A DNA stretch of 64,000 bases. Origin: Sulfurimonas sp. C5. Its GTDB lineage: Bacteria; Campylobacterota; Campylobacteria; Campylobacterales; Sulfurimonadaceae. This document shows positions 53,745 to 63,451 of this stretch, one piece after another. Position numbers and translations under genes: made by a program. Every line of letters begins with the position of its first letter. Position 1 is the stretch's first letter. Location: assembly GCF_029872055.1 (NCBI RefSeq), contig NZ_JARXNQ010000004.1, positions 1 through 64,000 on the forward strand, read 5' to 3'. Below the pieces are notes generated by a model that saw only the letters and a program-made list of their open reading frames with translations, searched no databases and was not told where the DNA came from.

Positions 53745-54940
53745 AACGAATCTCCCTTTTTGGTTACGGTGTAACCACTAAAGCACTTGGTCACGTACTA
53801 AAAAATGCAGTATTTTATGACGATAACGTTAAAGAACCATATTTTGATGAAAACAACTTCATTGTCCGTCCTTCATCAGAGTTCAATCCTGACTTTTCCG
53901 ATTTGGAAATTCCTTCACCGGGCATGCCCCCGCACCATAAACTCATAGAAAGTGCGAAACACCTTATCAGTGAATATGACTATTTTAAAGATGTAATGAA
54001 TCTCAAAATATGGATCAGTGGAACAAACGGTAAGACTACTACTACACAGATGACACAACACCTTCTGGCGGACAAAGGCGGTATTGCAGGCGGTAATATA
54101 GGGACACCATTGGCTGCACTTGATGCTAAAGCTCCGATCTGGATTTTAGAGACAAGCTCTTTTACGATCCACTATACAAATGAAGCTAGCCCGAATATCT
54201 ATGTACTTTTACCTCTTAGCCCTGATCACCTCTCTTGGCACGGATCAATGCAAGAATATATCGATGCTAAACTCAAGCCTCTAAAGCTTATGAAAAAAGG
54301 CTCGACTGCAATTATCCCCGAAGCGTACAAAGATGCTACAAGTGCTGCTAATATCATTACATACAAAGATGAAGCGGACTTAGCAGAACAATTCGGTATC
54401 AACATAGAAAAAGTAAATTTCAAAGGGGCATTTTTAATGGATGCTCTTTTAGCAATGTCTGTAGATAAAATCGTTTTTGATCGCATTGAATATGAAAAGA
54501 TAAACACCTTTGTATTAGATCCTCACCGTCAGGAAGAGTTTTACGATGCACAAAAACGCCTTTGGGTAAATGACACAAAAGCAACAAATTTAGATGCAAC
54601 TATTGCGGCTGTAAAACGCTACGAAGATCATTTTATACATCTTATTTTGGGCGGAGATGATAAAGGAGTTGATTTGAATGAACTGTTTGTATTTTTACAA
54701 AGAAAAAATTTAAAAATTTATGCAATCGGTTCAAATAAAGAGAGACTGATGACACTGGCGCAAAACTACGGTGTTGCTGCACATAAATGTAAAGATCTTG
54801 TAGATGCCGTAAACATTATAGATCACTCGCTCAAAGAGAGTGAAGTTGCCCTACTTTCCCCTGCTGCAGCAAGTTTGGATGAGTTCCAATCATACGCTCA
54901 CAGAGGAAACCTTTTTAAAGAAAGCGTGGCACAACTCTAA
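53741..54940 (+). CDS. murD: UDP-N-acetylmuramoylalanine--D-glutamate ligase
   Basis: MurD adds D-glutamate to UDP-MurNAc-L-Ala. The 399-residue protein has the ATP-binding GTNGKTTTT (94-102), ETSSFTIHYT and LPLSPDHLSWHGSMQEYIDAK, and a C-terminal domain. It overlaps murI by 4 bases. It is somewhat shorter than E. coli MurD (438 residues), as in other Campylobacterota, mostly at the N-terminal domain. Confidence 0.94.
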   Translation: MKRISLFGYGVTTKALGHVLKNAVFYDDNVKEPYFDENNFIVRPSSEFNPDFSDLEIPSPGMPPHHKLIESAKHLISEYDYFKDVMNLKIWISGTNGKTTTTQMTQHLLADKGGIAGGNIGTPLAALDAKAPIWILETSSFTIHYTNEASPNIYVLLPLSPDHLSWHGSMQEYIDAKLKPLKLMKKGSTAIIPEAYKDATSAANIITYKDEADLAEQFGINIEKVNFKGAFLMDALLAMSVDKIVFDRIEYEKINTFVLDPHRQEEFYDAQKRLWVNDTKATNLDATIAAVKRYEDHFIHLILGGDDKGVDLNELFVFLQRKNLKIYAIGSNKERLMTLAQNYGVAAHKCKDLVDAVNIIDHSLKESEVALLSPAAASLDEFQSYAHRGNLFKESVAQL

Positions 54941-54952
54941 GCCACGTAATAA
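54925..54952 (+). terminator. Weak stem-loop after murD
   Basis: CGTGGC (54925-54930) pairs with GCCACG (54941-54946) around a 10-base loop that contains the murD stop codon; TAATAATCTTTT follows. A modest terminator or attenuator before dnaX is possible. Confidence 0.35.
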
Positions 54953-55007
54953 TCTTTTAACTCTATAAATGCTAAAATCTCTCTAATTACAATAGGGAGT
55001 CCAAAAG

Positions 55008-56807
55008 GTGAAAAACAGCTCTGAAGTATTAGCAAGAAAATACCGTCCAAAAAATTTCGATGAGTTGATCGGGCAAGAGACTATTGCCCAAACACTATCG
55101 CTTGCATTAGACTCTCAAAGACTCTCTCACGCTTACCTCTTTTCAGGTCTTAGAGGAAGCGGGAAAACATCAACGGCACGTATCTTTGCTAAAGCACTCA
55201 TTTGTGAAGAAGGGGTTTCTCACCACCCTTGTGGCAACTGTGAAAACTGTGTTATGTCAGTTGAAAACCGTCATATGGACATTATTGAAATGGATGGTGC
55301 TTCAAGCCGTAAGATCGATGATATCCGTGACTTAATAGAACAAACAAAATACCGCCCTGCCGTAGCAAGATTTAAAATCTTCATTATAGATGAAGTTCAC
55401 ATGCTTACAAAAGAGGCTTTCAATGCCCTGCTGAAAACTCTTGAAGAGCCCCCTGAATATGTAAAGTTTATCTTGGCTACTACAGACCCGTTAAAACTGC
55501 CTGCAACAATACTCAGCCGTACGCAGCACTTTAGATTTAAAAGTATTGCTACACATAAAATCGTAGAGCATTTAGCACACATTTTAAACCTTGAAGGGAT
55601 TGCTTACGAACATGATGCTTTAGAGATTTTAGCACGCAGCGGAAGCGGCTCATTACGTGATACTCTAACACTTTTAGACCAAGCTATTATTTACTCTAAA
55701 GGACACGTTGACGTACCGACTGTTACAGATATGCTAGGACTTGTTGATCCTCAGTTTATCGCTCAGCTTTTCAATGCCGTATTTGCAAAAGATTACGCAA
55801 AACTTGTAGAGCTTACAAAAGTACTCGAAGATTATGACAGTGAGATGGTTGTTGATGAACTCATCGCCTACTTAAAAGAGAAGATGTACAACCACGATGC
55901 ACTCTTTTCAACTCTGGTATTAGACAGATTCTTTAGAATATTAAGTGATTCAAAATACCTTTTCAGCATCAATGCTGATGGTTCATTTGTACTTTCAATG
56001 ATCTTTTTCAAGATGATCGAAGCACTCAAAATCAAAGAGATCGATCAGATGATCGAATCGTTTGAAAAAGAGATTCCGAGTGAGCAACTAGCCGCTGCGA
56101 GAATCAAGATCCAAAGTACGACTCCTGAGATGGCAGCACCAAAACAAGAAGCTGTAGCTGTACAAGCAGAACCTCAAGCTCAAGAAGTGCAACCGCAAGA
56201 GATGCAAATACAAGAAGAAGTTCAAGAGGAAATTGTAGCACCACAGCCTCAAATTGTTGATCCGAATTTAGAAAAATTCAACACACTTGTTGCAGCAATT
56301 GCAGATCGTAATTATGAACTCGGTGAATGTTTCAAACATAACATCACATTTGTCTCTTTTGCAGATGATGTACTGACTTGGGAGAGTTGTGCAGACGATA
56401 ACTGTAAAAAGCTGCTCAAGCATGGTTACTCTGTAATTAAACAGCTTGTACGCGAAACCTTCGGTTTTGAAACTCAAATCAAGGGGATAGCCTGTAGCAA
56501 ACCAATAGAAAAGCCACAAACAGAACCAATTATCCCTGAACCTGTACAACAACAGAAAGTAAAAGAGGAGATGCCTCAACCTACACCAGAGGCAGTACAA
56601 ACTCCTCCGCAGATGCAAGAAGCACCGCAAAGTGGTTCAACAACAGCTGATATGGAGATGGGTGGAAGTGCAAGTTGTGTGACAAACTGTGATGAGCCTT
56701 CACATCAAGATGAAATAAACGGCACAGACATTACAAAAGAACCAATGGTACAAAAAGCAATTGAGCTTTTTGAAGCAAAAAAAGTAACTATCCAGTCAAA
56801 GATTTAA
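55008..56807 (+). CDS. dnaX: DNA polymerase III subunit gamma/tau
   Basis: DnaX is the clamp-loader ATPase. The 599-residue protein starts with GTG. The AAA+ core has Walker A GLRGSGKT (47-54), a zinc module with C66, C75, C78 and C81, and IIDEVHMLTKEAFNALLKTLEEPP. The Pro/Gln/Glu-rich region (about 375-425 and 510-560) and the C-terminal domain continue without a stop, so a long tau-like form is encoded. No programmed-frameshift signal for a gamma form is evident. Confidence 0.95.
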   Translation: MKNSSEVLARKYRPKNFDELIGQETIAQTLSLALDSQRLSHAYLFSGLRGSGKTSTARIFAKALICEEGVSHHPCGNCENCVMSVENRHMDIIEMDGASSRKIDDIRDLIEQTKYRPAVARFKIFIIDEVHMLTKEAFNALLKTLEEPPEYVKFILATTDPLKLPATILSRTQHFRFKSIATHKIVEHLAHILNLEGIAYEHDALEILARSGSGSLRDTLTLLDQAIIYSKGHVDVPTVTDMLGLVDPQFIAQLFNAVFAKDYAKLVELTKVLEDYDSEMVVDELIAYLKEKMYNHDALFSTLVLDRFFRILSDSKYLFSINADGSFVLSMIFFKMIEALKIKEIDQMIESFEKEIPSEQLAAARIKIQSTTPEMAAPKQEAVAVQAEPQAQEVQPQEMQIQEEVQEEIVAPQPQIVDPNLEKFNTLVAAIADRNYELGECFKHNITFVSFADDVLTWESCADDNCKKLLKHGYSVIKQLVRETFGFETQIKGIACSKPIEKPQTEPIIPEPVQQQKVKEEMPQPTPEAVQTPPQMQEAPQSGSTTADMEMGGSASCVTNCDEPSHQDEINGTDITKEPMVQKAIELFEAKKVTIQSKI

Positions 56808-57236
56808 ATCTAAAGACATAATGTAAGCATCACACCCGTCACGGTAAAAGTGAACCTCTTGTTTTATCGTTTGAAATCCAAATTTTTTATAGAGTGCTAA
56901 AGCACTCTTGTTATCTATACGCACCTCTAAAACTATTTTTTCAAATCCCAACATAGCAACTTTATCCAAAGCTGCTATGATAAGTTTTGTAGAGATACCC
57001 TTTCCTCTAAATTCTTCATCAATCCCAATGGAATAAAGTTTTGCAGTTTTTCGTTTGATAAGTACCAAAACATATCCGACTATTTTTTCTTCTACCTCTG
57101 CGACATATAGAAAATTATGTCTTATATGATATCTAAAAGATGCTAGCGAAAGAGGATAGTTTTCCTCTTTAAAGAGCCTGTTTTCTAAAAGAAACAACTC
57201 TTTTGCATCGTTACTTTGCGCATATCTGAGAATCAT
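56796..57236 (-). CDS. rimI: Ribosomal-protein-alanine acetyltransferase RimI-like
   Basis: The 146-residue GNAT protein has LYSIGIDEEFRGKGISTKLI (acetyl-CoA-binding RGKG), LEVRIDNKSALALYKKFGFQ and YRDGCDAYIM, the usual RimI pattern. It would acetylate the N-terminus of ribosomal protein S18. It overlaps the DUF2156 gene by 4 bases and converges on dnaX with a 12-base overlap. The exact substrate is inferred from similarity. Confidence 0.82.
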   Translation of the reverse strand: MILRYAQSNDAKELFLLENRLFKEENYPLSLASFRYHIRHNFLYVAEVEEKIVGYVLVLIKRKTAKLYSIGIDEEFRGKGISTKLIIAALDKVAMLGFEKIVLEVRIDNKSALALYKKFGFQTIKQEVHFYRDGCDAYIMSLDLNL

Positions 57237-58231
57237 TTTTGATAAATTGTATATTTCGGTACAAGTCTATAAGGTCTGTACGACATTTTAACTTTACGAA
57301 GATTTTCAAAGCCCATATCATCACCTACGTTGATATAATTAATTCCGAAATGCTCTTGCAAGTTCTTTGAAAACTCTCTAAAGATGTATTGAGCGCATCC
57401 AAGTATTTCAAAATCTGTTTTTTCAATGATGACCGTTGCCGTATCTGCATTAATTTGCTCACCGACAGTAAAACCTTTGATCTCATCATCTATATAGATA
57501 ACCAGCCCTATCAATCCTAATTGCTCGTAATGTTTCAACATCTGTTTGATTGCGTGTCTCTCTTGATGTATCCCTTCTAAGAAAACTTCTGCTTCCTCTT
57601 TTGGCATATACTTCACCCTGTCAGAGACCCATTTGTTAAATAAATTGAGTATCCCCTCTTTGTGTTTTGTCGTATCAAGTGTCTCTATCATGTGTTCCGG
57701 ATACGACTTTACAAACTTATTGATCTCTGTTCTTTTCGTATGATAGTTATTCCCGTTTAATTTGATCAGACTTTCTACATTATAAACATAATCTACAAGT
57801 TTCTTCTCTACCAGATAGTGTTCGAGCATTTCAAAAATACTCTCCCCCTCATCAGTATCTTTAATAAACTCTTCTAACATTGAAGACTGTACATAATCTA
57901 TACGGGCATAATATGGAGAACTGTTATTTGCATTCATAATACCAAAACATTTTATGATTGCTTTTGTCGTATTTTTTTTCTTTCCTAAAGGTGGAAGTAG
58001 CATAGTCAGTTCCCCACCCGTCATTACGAAAAGACAAAAACATTTATTGATAACTGCATAAAAACCGCTGCTGTTAGCAAGCCAAATATAATTTGCCGCA
58101 AATGTATAATCGCTGATATCCACTTCAACTTTTGCAAGATACTTTTCCATTATCTTTTTTGCTTTGAGAGTGAAAGGTTTTAAAACTTGTTTTTTGACTG
58201 TAAGATTTGCCAAAGTGTACAATTCCTTCAT
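57233..58231 (-). CDS. DUF2156 (phosphatidylglycerol lysyltransferase C-terminal-like) protein
   Basis: The 332-residue protein is soluble, with no membrane helix. It matches the DUF2156 GNAT-like fold of the MprF C-terminal domain: TKRTEINKFVKSYPEHMIETLD, VIYIDDEIKGFTVGEQINADTATVIIEKTD and NVGDDMGFENLRKVKMSYRP. Whether it transfers an amino acid to lipid is unknown because the membrane domain of MprF is missing. It overlaps rimI by 4 bases. Confidence 0.85.
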   Translation of the reverse strand: MKELYTLANLTVKKQVLKPFTLKAKKIMEKYLAKVEVDISDYTFAANYIWLANSSGFYAVINKCFCLFVMTGGELTMLLPPLGKKKNTTKAIIKCFGIMNANNSSPYYARIDYVQSSMLEEFIKDTDEGESIFEMLEHYLVEKKLVDYVYNVESLIKLNGNNYHTKRTEINKFVKSYPEHMIETLDTTKHKEGILNLFNKWVSDRVKYMPKEEAEVFLEGIHQERHAIKQMLKHYEQLGLIGLVIYIDDEIKGFTVGEQINADTATVIIEKTDFEILGCAQYIFREFSKNLQEHFGINYINVGDDMGFENLRKVKMSYRPYRLVPKYTIYQK

Positions 58232-58276
58232 TGAACTATTTTTTCGGAATCATACTCCTTTTTTAATGATTTGCAG

Positions 58277-58624
58277 TTATTTTTTTTTGTAAAGTCTTTT
58301 GACGATATTTTTAAGAAGTACGGAGATTTTTAAGAACTCCAGATTATGGTGTATTTCTAACTCTGCTTCATAGTTTTTATTGTTTAACTCTTCTAGATAG
58401 TTTGTTAATGCATCAATATCTTTGTCGAGTTTAAAGACAAATTTTTTCAAAGAGTAGTAACTCACTACATATAAAATAAATACAAGTTCAAAGTAAGAGA
58501 ACCAAAAATCAGGAGGTAATTGAGTATCTACCAATGTGTAGTACAACACAAGTCCGATAATTGCAAACACTGCAGTAAGTATGAGAAAGAAAAGTAAATA
58601 AATTCTATTTTTGATACTTAACAT
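58277..58624 (-). CDS. Small two-helix membrane protein beside a response regulator
   Basis: The 115-residue protein has membrane helices at about 9-29 and 41-60, then a charged helical tail (65-115) that resembles the HAMP or linker start of a sensor kinase (DIDALTNYLEELNNKN). No H-box or ATPase domain follows, and the next 45 bases carry no continuation. It overlaps the OmpR-type regulator by 7 bases. It may be a reduced or decayed kinase partner, or a distinct small membrane protein. Confidence 0.6.
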   Translation of the reverse strand: MLSIKNRIYLLFFLILTAVFAIIGLVLYYTLVDTQLPPDFWFSYFELVFILYVVSYYSLKKFVFKLDKDIDALTNYLEELNNKNYEAELEIHHNLEFLKISVLLKNIVKRLYKKK

Positions 58625-59292
58625 AACTTGTAACCAACACCTCTGACCGTTTGAATGTAGTCTTTTGTTTTATCAGGATCAATTTTTTCTTTGAGTCTGT
58701 TAATCGCTACGTTTACGGTTTTATACTGATAGTTTTGAGAATCCTGCCATACATTTTCAAGGAGATAATCACGATCAAGTACACTGTTTTTATTTGTAAT
58801 AAATTCACAGAGAAGATCGAATTCGAGTTTTGTCACCTCAACCGGTTTTCCATCAACTTTTAACTCTCTTGTACTTCTGTCAAGTACCATGTCTCTGTAA
58901 GAGAGTTTCCCTTCGGCTACTTTTTTAGAAGTTCTTTTTAAGATAGATTTTACACGGAGAATCAGCTCTTTCATGTTAAAAGGTTTTGTAATGTAGTCAT
59001 CGCCACCGCGGACAAATCCCTCTTCGATATGCTCCTCTTTGTCTTTTGCACTAAGAAAAATAACCGGGACATCTATACCGTCTTCACGAAGTTCTGAGAC
59101 AAACTCACTCCCCTCTACGCCTGGAAGGTTACGATCCATGATCATAAGATCGATCTCCTCCTCTTCAAGTATCTGTGCTACGGTTTTTGTGTTTAAAAAC
59201 CCTATTGTCTCATACCCCTCTTTTTGAAGTGTATATTCCAAGAGTTCGAGTAAATCTTCTTCATCTTCAACGATAACAATATTTGCAGACAT
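58618..59292 (-). CDS. OmpR-family response regulator
   Basis: The 224-residue protein has a receiver domain (D53 in LMIMDRNLPG, K in ITKPFNMKE) and an OmpR winged helix ending IQTVRGVGYKLC. It starts 9 bases after the YmdB-like gene. No cognate kinase is next to it, only the small membrane protein downstream. Target genes are unknown. Confidence 0.93.
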   Translation of the reverse strand: MSANIVIVEDEEDLLELLEYTLQKEGYETIGFLNTKTVAQILEEEEIDLMIMDRNLPGVEGSEFVSELREDGIDVPVIFLSAKDKEEHIEEGFVRGGDDYITKPFNMKELILRVKSILKRTSKKVAEGKLSYRDMVLDRSTRELKVDGKPVEVTKLEFDLLCEFITNKNSVLDRDYLLENVWQDSQNYQYKTVNVAINRLKEKIDPDKTKDYIQTVRGVGYKLC

Positions 59293-59301
59293 TCTTTTCC
59301 T

Positions 59302-60111
59302 TTATTCTTCGATCCACGCATCTGTTTTAAGTACACGGCCGTCATCAAACACTTTGAGTTTGCAGGCTGAGAGACATTTTCCCTCATCCAGCTCCATAAT
59401 GGCAATCTGTAAAATCTTCTTACACTTTTTCGGTATATCGAAATGCCCTTTTAATCCTGTTAAAAACTGCTTTAGGGGTTGTTTCGGATCCATTCCTATA
59501 ACATTGTCACGGCAACCCGTCAGACCCATGTCTGTAAGATATGCCGTGTTGTTTGCAATTTGCAGATCATCACTGCCGACATGTGTATGTGTGCCAATTA
59601 TACCACTTACTTTTCCTTGAAGCAACATCATCATGGCACGCTTTTCACTTGTAGCTTCCGCATGAAAATCTACAAAGATGTTTTTTACACCTGCGTTATG
59701 TAACTCTTCTACTCTCTTTTGTGCACAGCGAAATGCATTGTCCACATACGGCATCCCGTAATGTCCCATGATATTGAGTACTGCCAGTTTTTCATTGCCA
59801 ACTTCATATATCCTGCACCCAGTTCCTATAACATCCTCAGGATAGTTATCGGGACGAAGCATAGTTTCCTCTTCTAAAAGTGGAAGAATGTCTTTTTTGT
59901 CCCAAGTATGATTTCCACCCGTCATCACATTTACACCAAAGGAGAGAAGTTCAGAGTAGTTTTTTGTAGTCAGTCCAAAACCGTGAGATGCGTTTTCATA
60001 GTTTGCGATCACAAAATCCACACCATATTCCTCTTTGATCTGAGGCAGATGTTTTTGGATCATTTCACGTCCGGGACGTCCTATAATATCTCCGATAAAT
60101 GCTATTTTCAT
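59302..60111 (-). CDS. YmdB-type metallophosphoesterase (TIGR00282 family)
   Basis: The 269-residue protein has metal motifs FIGDIIGRPGREM, NYENASHGFG, GGNHTWDKKDI and GTHTHVGSDD, the TIGR00282/YmdB pattern. In Bacillus subtilis YmdB is a 2',3'-cyclic nucleotide phosphodiesterase that affects RNA turnover and biofilm behaviour; the role here is inferred. It is 3 bases after mfd and 9 before the regulator gene. Confidence 0.92.
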   Translation of the reverse strand: MKIAFIGDIIGRPGREMIQKHLPQIKEEYGVDFVIANYENASHGFGLTTKNYSELLSFGVNVMTGGNHTWDKKDILPLLEEETMLRPDNYPEDVIGTGCRIYEVGNEKLAVLNIMGHYGMPYVDNAFRCAQKRVEELHNAGVKNIFVDFHAEATSEKRAMMMLLQGKVSGIIGTHTHVGSDDLQIANNTAYLTDMGLTGCRDNVIGMDPKQPLKQFLTGLKGHFDIPKKCKKILQIAIMELDEGKCLSACKLKVFDDGRVLKTDAWIEE

Positions 60112-60114
60112 AAT

Positions 60115-63096
60115 CTATAATACCTTTGGTTTATTGTTTCGTAAATAATAAAGCGTTGCTTTGATGATATCATCATCATCTTTTGAATCTGATTTAATCA
60201 TCTCTTTAGAGTCATTCAAATAGGTAAACGTAATGTTTTGCCCATAGTTCATAATTGTTTTTATCTTTTTCTCTAAAGCTAAAAGTTTAATAACCATCAT
60301 CTCTATAAACTGTTTTGTCACAACATCAAGCTCACCGAACCTGTCAATGAGCTCCTCTTCGATCTCATATACTTCAACGGGCTCTTCACATTGAGACAGA
60401 CGTCTGTATACATCTAGACGAAGACGATCTTCTTTAATAATCTCATCTGAGAGATATGCCGAAATCGTCAGCTTAATATCTACTTTTGATTTTTTATCTT
60501 CAACAGTGTTGCTGAGCTCTTTGATCGCATCTTCTAACATTCTCAGGTAAAGTGAGTAACCAATGTTTTTAATATGTCCGCTTTGTGCATCACCCACTAA
60601 GTTACCGCCACCTCTGATCTCTAAATCGTGATGTGCTAGCACTGATCCGCTTCCCAAGAACGAATTTGACTCTAATGCTAAAAGACGTTTTTTTGCTTCA
60701 TCCGTCAGATTCTCTTTATTCTCTACAATGAAGTATGCAAACCCTTCTATGTGTCCACGTCCAACACGACCGCGCAACTGGTGCAGGTCTGCAATACCAA
60801 AACGGTCCGCTCCGTCAATTATAATAGTATTAACGCGAGGCATATGGATACCACTCTCGATGATTGAAGTTGCAATCATCATATCGTACTCACCCGCTTC
60901 AAACTTGAGCAGTTCTTTTTCCGTCTCGCTTGCTGATACCTTTGAGTGGAGCATTAATATACGCAGATCAGGTAAGATCGCTTTCATCTCCCCCATCTTA
61001 ATAGGCATATGATCGATTGAATTATGTACATAAAACACCTGTCCACCACGGCGAAGCTCACGTAAAATTACCTCTTTGATCAGCTTTTCATCATACTCTT
61101 TAACAAATGTACGCACACCTTGACGCTCACTAGGAGGCGTTAGAAGCTGGCTCATAGTCTTAATTGAGCTCAGGGCCTGATTTAAAGATCTCGGAATCGG
61201 TGTTGCCGACATAGAGAGCATATGAACATTATGATACAGCTCTTTAATCTTCTCTTTTTGTTTCACACCGAATTTGTGTTCTTCATCTACAATCACGACA
61301 CCCAGATTTTTAAAATCTAGTCCAAAAAGTGCATGTGTTCCAACGACACAATCAAGCTCACCCGAAGCCAAAGCTTTAATGATATTGTTTTTATCTTTTG
61401 TAGATACGAAGCGGTCAAGCTTTGCATAACGGATCTTCATCTCTTTAAAACGCTCATCCAGACTTCTAAAGTGTTGAGCTGAGAGTAATGTAGTAGGTAC
61501 AATGAAAGCAGACTGATAACCCGATTTCCAAGCTGCAAAGATAGTATTAAGCGCTACTTCCGTTTTTCCAAAACCAACATCACCACTAAGAAGTCTGTCC
61601 ATAATCTTGCCAGAAGACATTTGAGAAATTATCTCTGCAACGGCCTGTGTCTGATCATCTGTGTATTCAAAACCGCTTAATGCTTGAAACTCTTTGAGCT
61701 CTTTTTGCTCTACTGAGATTTTTGGAGACTTAATAAGTGCACGTGCTGCGGCAATGTTTACTATCTGTCCCGCTATCTCTAAAAGACGTTTACGAACTTT
61801 CTCTTTTAATTTTCCGAAACTTCCTTTTCCGAGACGATCAAGTACAGGTACACCACCACCGCTTGCAATATAACGATCGATATAGTCAAGGTTTTCAACA
61901 GGTAAAAGGATCTTGTCATCACCCACATATTTGATAACGATAAAATCTTTTACACCTCCGAGAATTTCAGCTTGCTCAATCTTCTCAAATATACCTACAC
62001 CGTATTCTTCGTGAACAACATAATCACCCGCTTTTAGATCATCGAGTAAAATAGAGCTTTTACGGCGACGACGTTTTTTATCCGGCTTGTTCAGAGATAT
62101 TACAACTTCATTAGGAGTGATAATGTTTAAAATATACGGTGCTTCAACAATATTAAGCTTTGCAGTATCATAGATTCCTGCTTGTTTGATCGTCGCTTTG
62201 TTTGCCGCAATGATTGTGATCTTTTTATCTTGATGCACTTTTAGAAGTTGTGCCACATCGGCAACTACCAACTCTTTGATATCATCGTTTTCTTCTAAAA
62301 TATCAAGGTTGAAACATTCTCTTGATATGATCGGATTGTTAATACCGTAGGCATCTTTTAACAGGTCATCCAGATTACGTGAGAGTTTTACGTTTTTACC
62401 CTCTAAAAAGTTTTCTGCCAGTTCATCCAGATGCCATAAACCAAGAGAGGCAATATCGCGTGAGAGTGCGTCGTATTCACTATTTTCAATCTTATTGTTG
62501 AGAGTATTAAATCCCTCTTCATCAAGGGCGAAAAAGGCACAGTTTATCTCAATACTGTCTAACTCTTCACCCGTAGTTCTCTGCGTCTCTAGATCAAAAG
62601 TTTTAATCTGTTCAATCTCTACGTCAAAAAGAGAAATACGTACAGGTTGCGTAGAACCTGGTACAAAGATATCCAGGATATCACCGCGATGAGAGATCTC
62701 ACCTTCAACCTGTACCATATCTACAAACGTGTATCCCCAGTAGAGCATCTTTTCTTTAAATGCACTAAGATCAATCTCTGAACCAAACTCAAGTTTCTGT
62801 GAATCTAAATATTCTTTTTTTGGAAGTGGGAAGAGCAGACTTTTTAGTGGAGCGAGTACTAAAGGCTTCTTTACAGCTGTGTAATAGTTTTTCAATTTGT
62901 ACAGAAGTTCTTGTAATTCCTCTTTATAAGAGCGCAGGTCATCGCCACGCGCTGCTCTAAAGTCCGGAAAAACTATAACTTCTTTGTTAAAAAATCTCGC
63001 TACGCTCTCTAATTCATGAGCTTCTTTGAGATCTTCACAAATTAAAACCTCTAGATCATCCTTCGAAGTTTTAAAATAATTATAAAGTTGTGTCAT
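60115..63096 (-). CDS. mfd: Transcription-repair coupling factor Mfd
   Basis: Mfd removes stalled RNA polymerase and recruits UvrA. The 993-residue protein has a shortened UvrB-like N-terminal region, the CarD-like RNA polymerase-interacting domain (about 345-415, LKAGDYVVHEEYGVGIFEKI), helicase motifs LLSGDVGFGKTEVA and VIVDEEHKFGV, and QLRGRVGRG. It is about 150 residues shorter than E. coli Mfd. It overlaps bactofilin by 17 bases. Confidence 0.97.
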   Translation of the reverse strand: MTQLYNYFKTSKDDLEVLICEDLKEAHELESVARFFNKEVIVFPDFRAARGDDLRSYKEELQELLYKLKNYYTAVKKPLVLAPLKSLLFPLPKKEYLDSQKLEFGSEIDLSAFKEKMLYWGYTFVDMVQVEGEISHRGDILDIFVPGSTQPVRISLFDVEIEQIKTFDLETQRTTGEELDSIEINCAFFALDEEGFNTLNNKIENSEYDALSRDIASLGLWHLDELAENFLEGKNVKLSRNLDDLLKDAYGINNPIISRECFNLDILEENDDIKELVVADVAQLLKVHQDKKITIIAANKATIKQAGIYDTAKLNIVEAPYILNIITPNEVVISLNKPDKKRRRRKSSILLDDLKAGDYVVHEEYGVGIFEKIEQAEILGGVKDFIVIKYVGDDKILLPVENLDYIDRYIASGGGVPVLDRLGKGSFGKLKEKVRKRLLEIAGQIVNIAAARALIKSPKISVEQKELKEFQALSGFEYTDDQTQAVAEIISQMSSGKIMDRLLSGDVGFGKTEVALNTIFAAWKSGYQSAFIVPTTLLSAQHFRSLDERFKEMKIRYAKLDRFVSTKDKNNIIKALASGELDCVVGTHALFGLDFKNLGVVIVDEEHKFGVKQKEKIKELYHNVHMLSMSATPIPRSLNQALSSIKTMSQLLTPPSERQGVRTFVKEYDEKLIKEVILRELRRGGQVFYVHNSIDHMPIKMGEMKAILPDLRILMLHSKVSASETEKELLKFEAGEYDMMIATSIIESGIHMPRVNTIIIDGADRFGIADLHQLRGRVGRGHIEGFAYFIVENKENLTDEAKKRLLALESNSFLGSGSVLAHHDLEIRGGGNLVGDAQSGHIKNIGYSLYLRMLEDAIKELSNTVEDKKSKVDIKLTISAYLSDEIIKEDRLRLDVYRRLSQCEEPVEVYEIEEELIDRFGELDVVTKQFIEMMVIKLLALEKKIKTIMNYGQNITFTYLNDSKEMIKSDSKDDDDIIKATLYYLRNNKPKVL

Positions 63097-63451
63097 TTTT
63101 TATGATCGAATTTCCTTCAAAAATCCCTTTGGCTTCAATAACAAGTTCACCTGATTTAATTTCACCCGTTACACGACCCGCAGCTTTAATTTCTACTCTG
63201 TCTGCGTCAATTGTTCCTTCTACAAAACCTTGAACAATAAGTCTTTCAGTATGGATAGCACCTTTAATATGTCCGTTTTTACCGACATTCACCTCTTTTG
63301 TAGAGTGAATATTTCCTTCTAAAACACCATCAATGTAAAGATTGCAAGAGAGTTCTAACTCCCCTTTTATCTTTGCTCCAGTTGTGATAATTGTTGTGTT
63401 AGAATCGGTTGATACGTTATTCTCGATGTCGCTGTTATTAAAGATTGCCAT
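63080..63451 (-). CDS. Bactofilin (CcmA family)
   Basis: The 123-residue protein is a bactofilin, a self-assembling beta-helix cytoskeletal protein: TIITTGAKIKGELELSCNLYIDGVLEGN, HIKGAIHTERLIVQGFVEGT and a final helix-turn. Helicobacter CcmA shapes the cell with M23 peptidases. It overlaps the M23 gene by 85 bases in another frame and mfd by 17 bases. The start codon ATG 63451 is favoured by the family N-terminus. Confidence 0.9.
   Translation of the reverse strand: MAIFNNSDIENNVSTDSNTTIITTGAKIKGELELSCNLYIDGVLEGNIHSTKEVNVGKNGHIKGAIHTERLIVQGFVEGTIDADRVEIKAAGRVTGEIKSGELVIEAKGIFEGNSIIKNDTTL

Noticed and set aside
55008-56807. Programmed frameshift in dnaX producing gamma
   Set aside because: I saw A-rich stretches but no slippery heptamer with a following stem near the end of the ATPase region.
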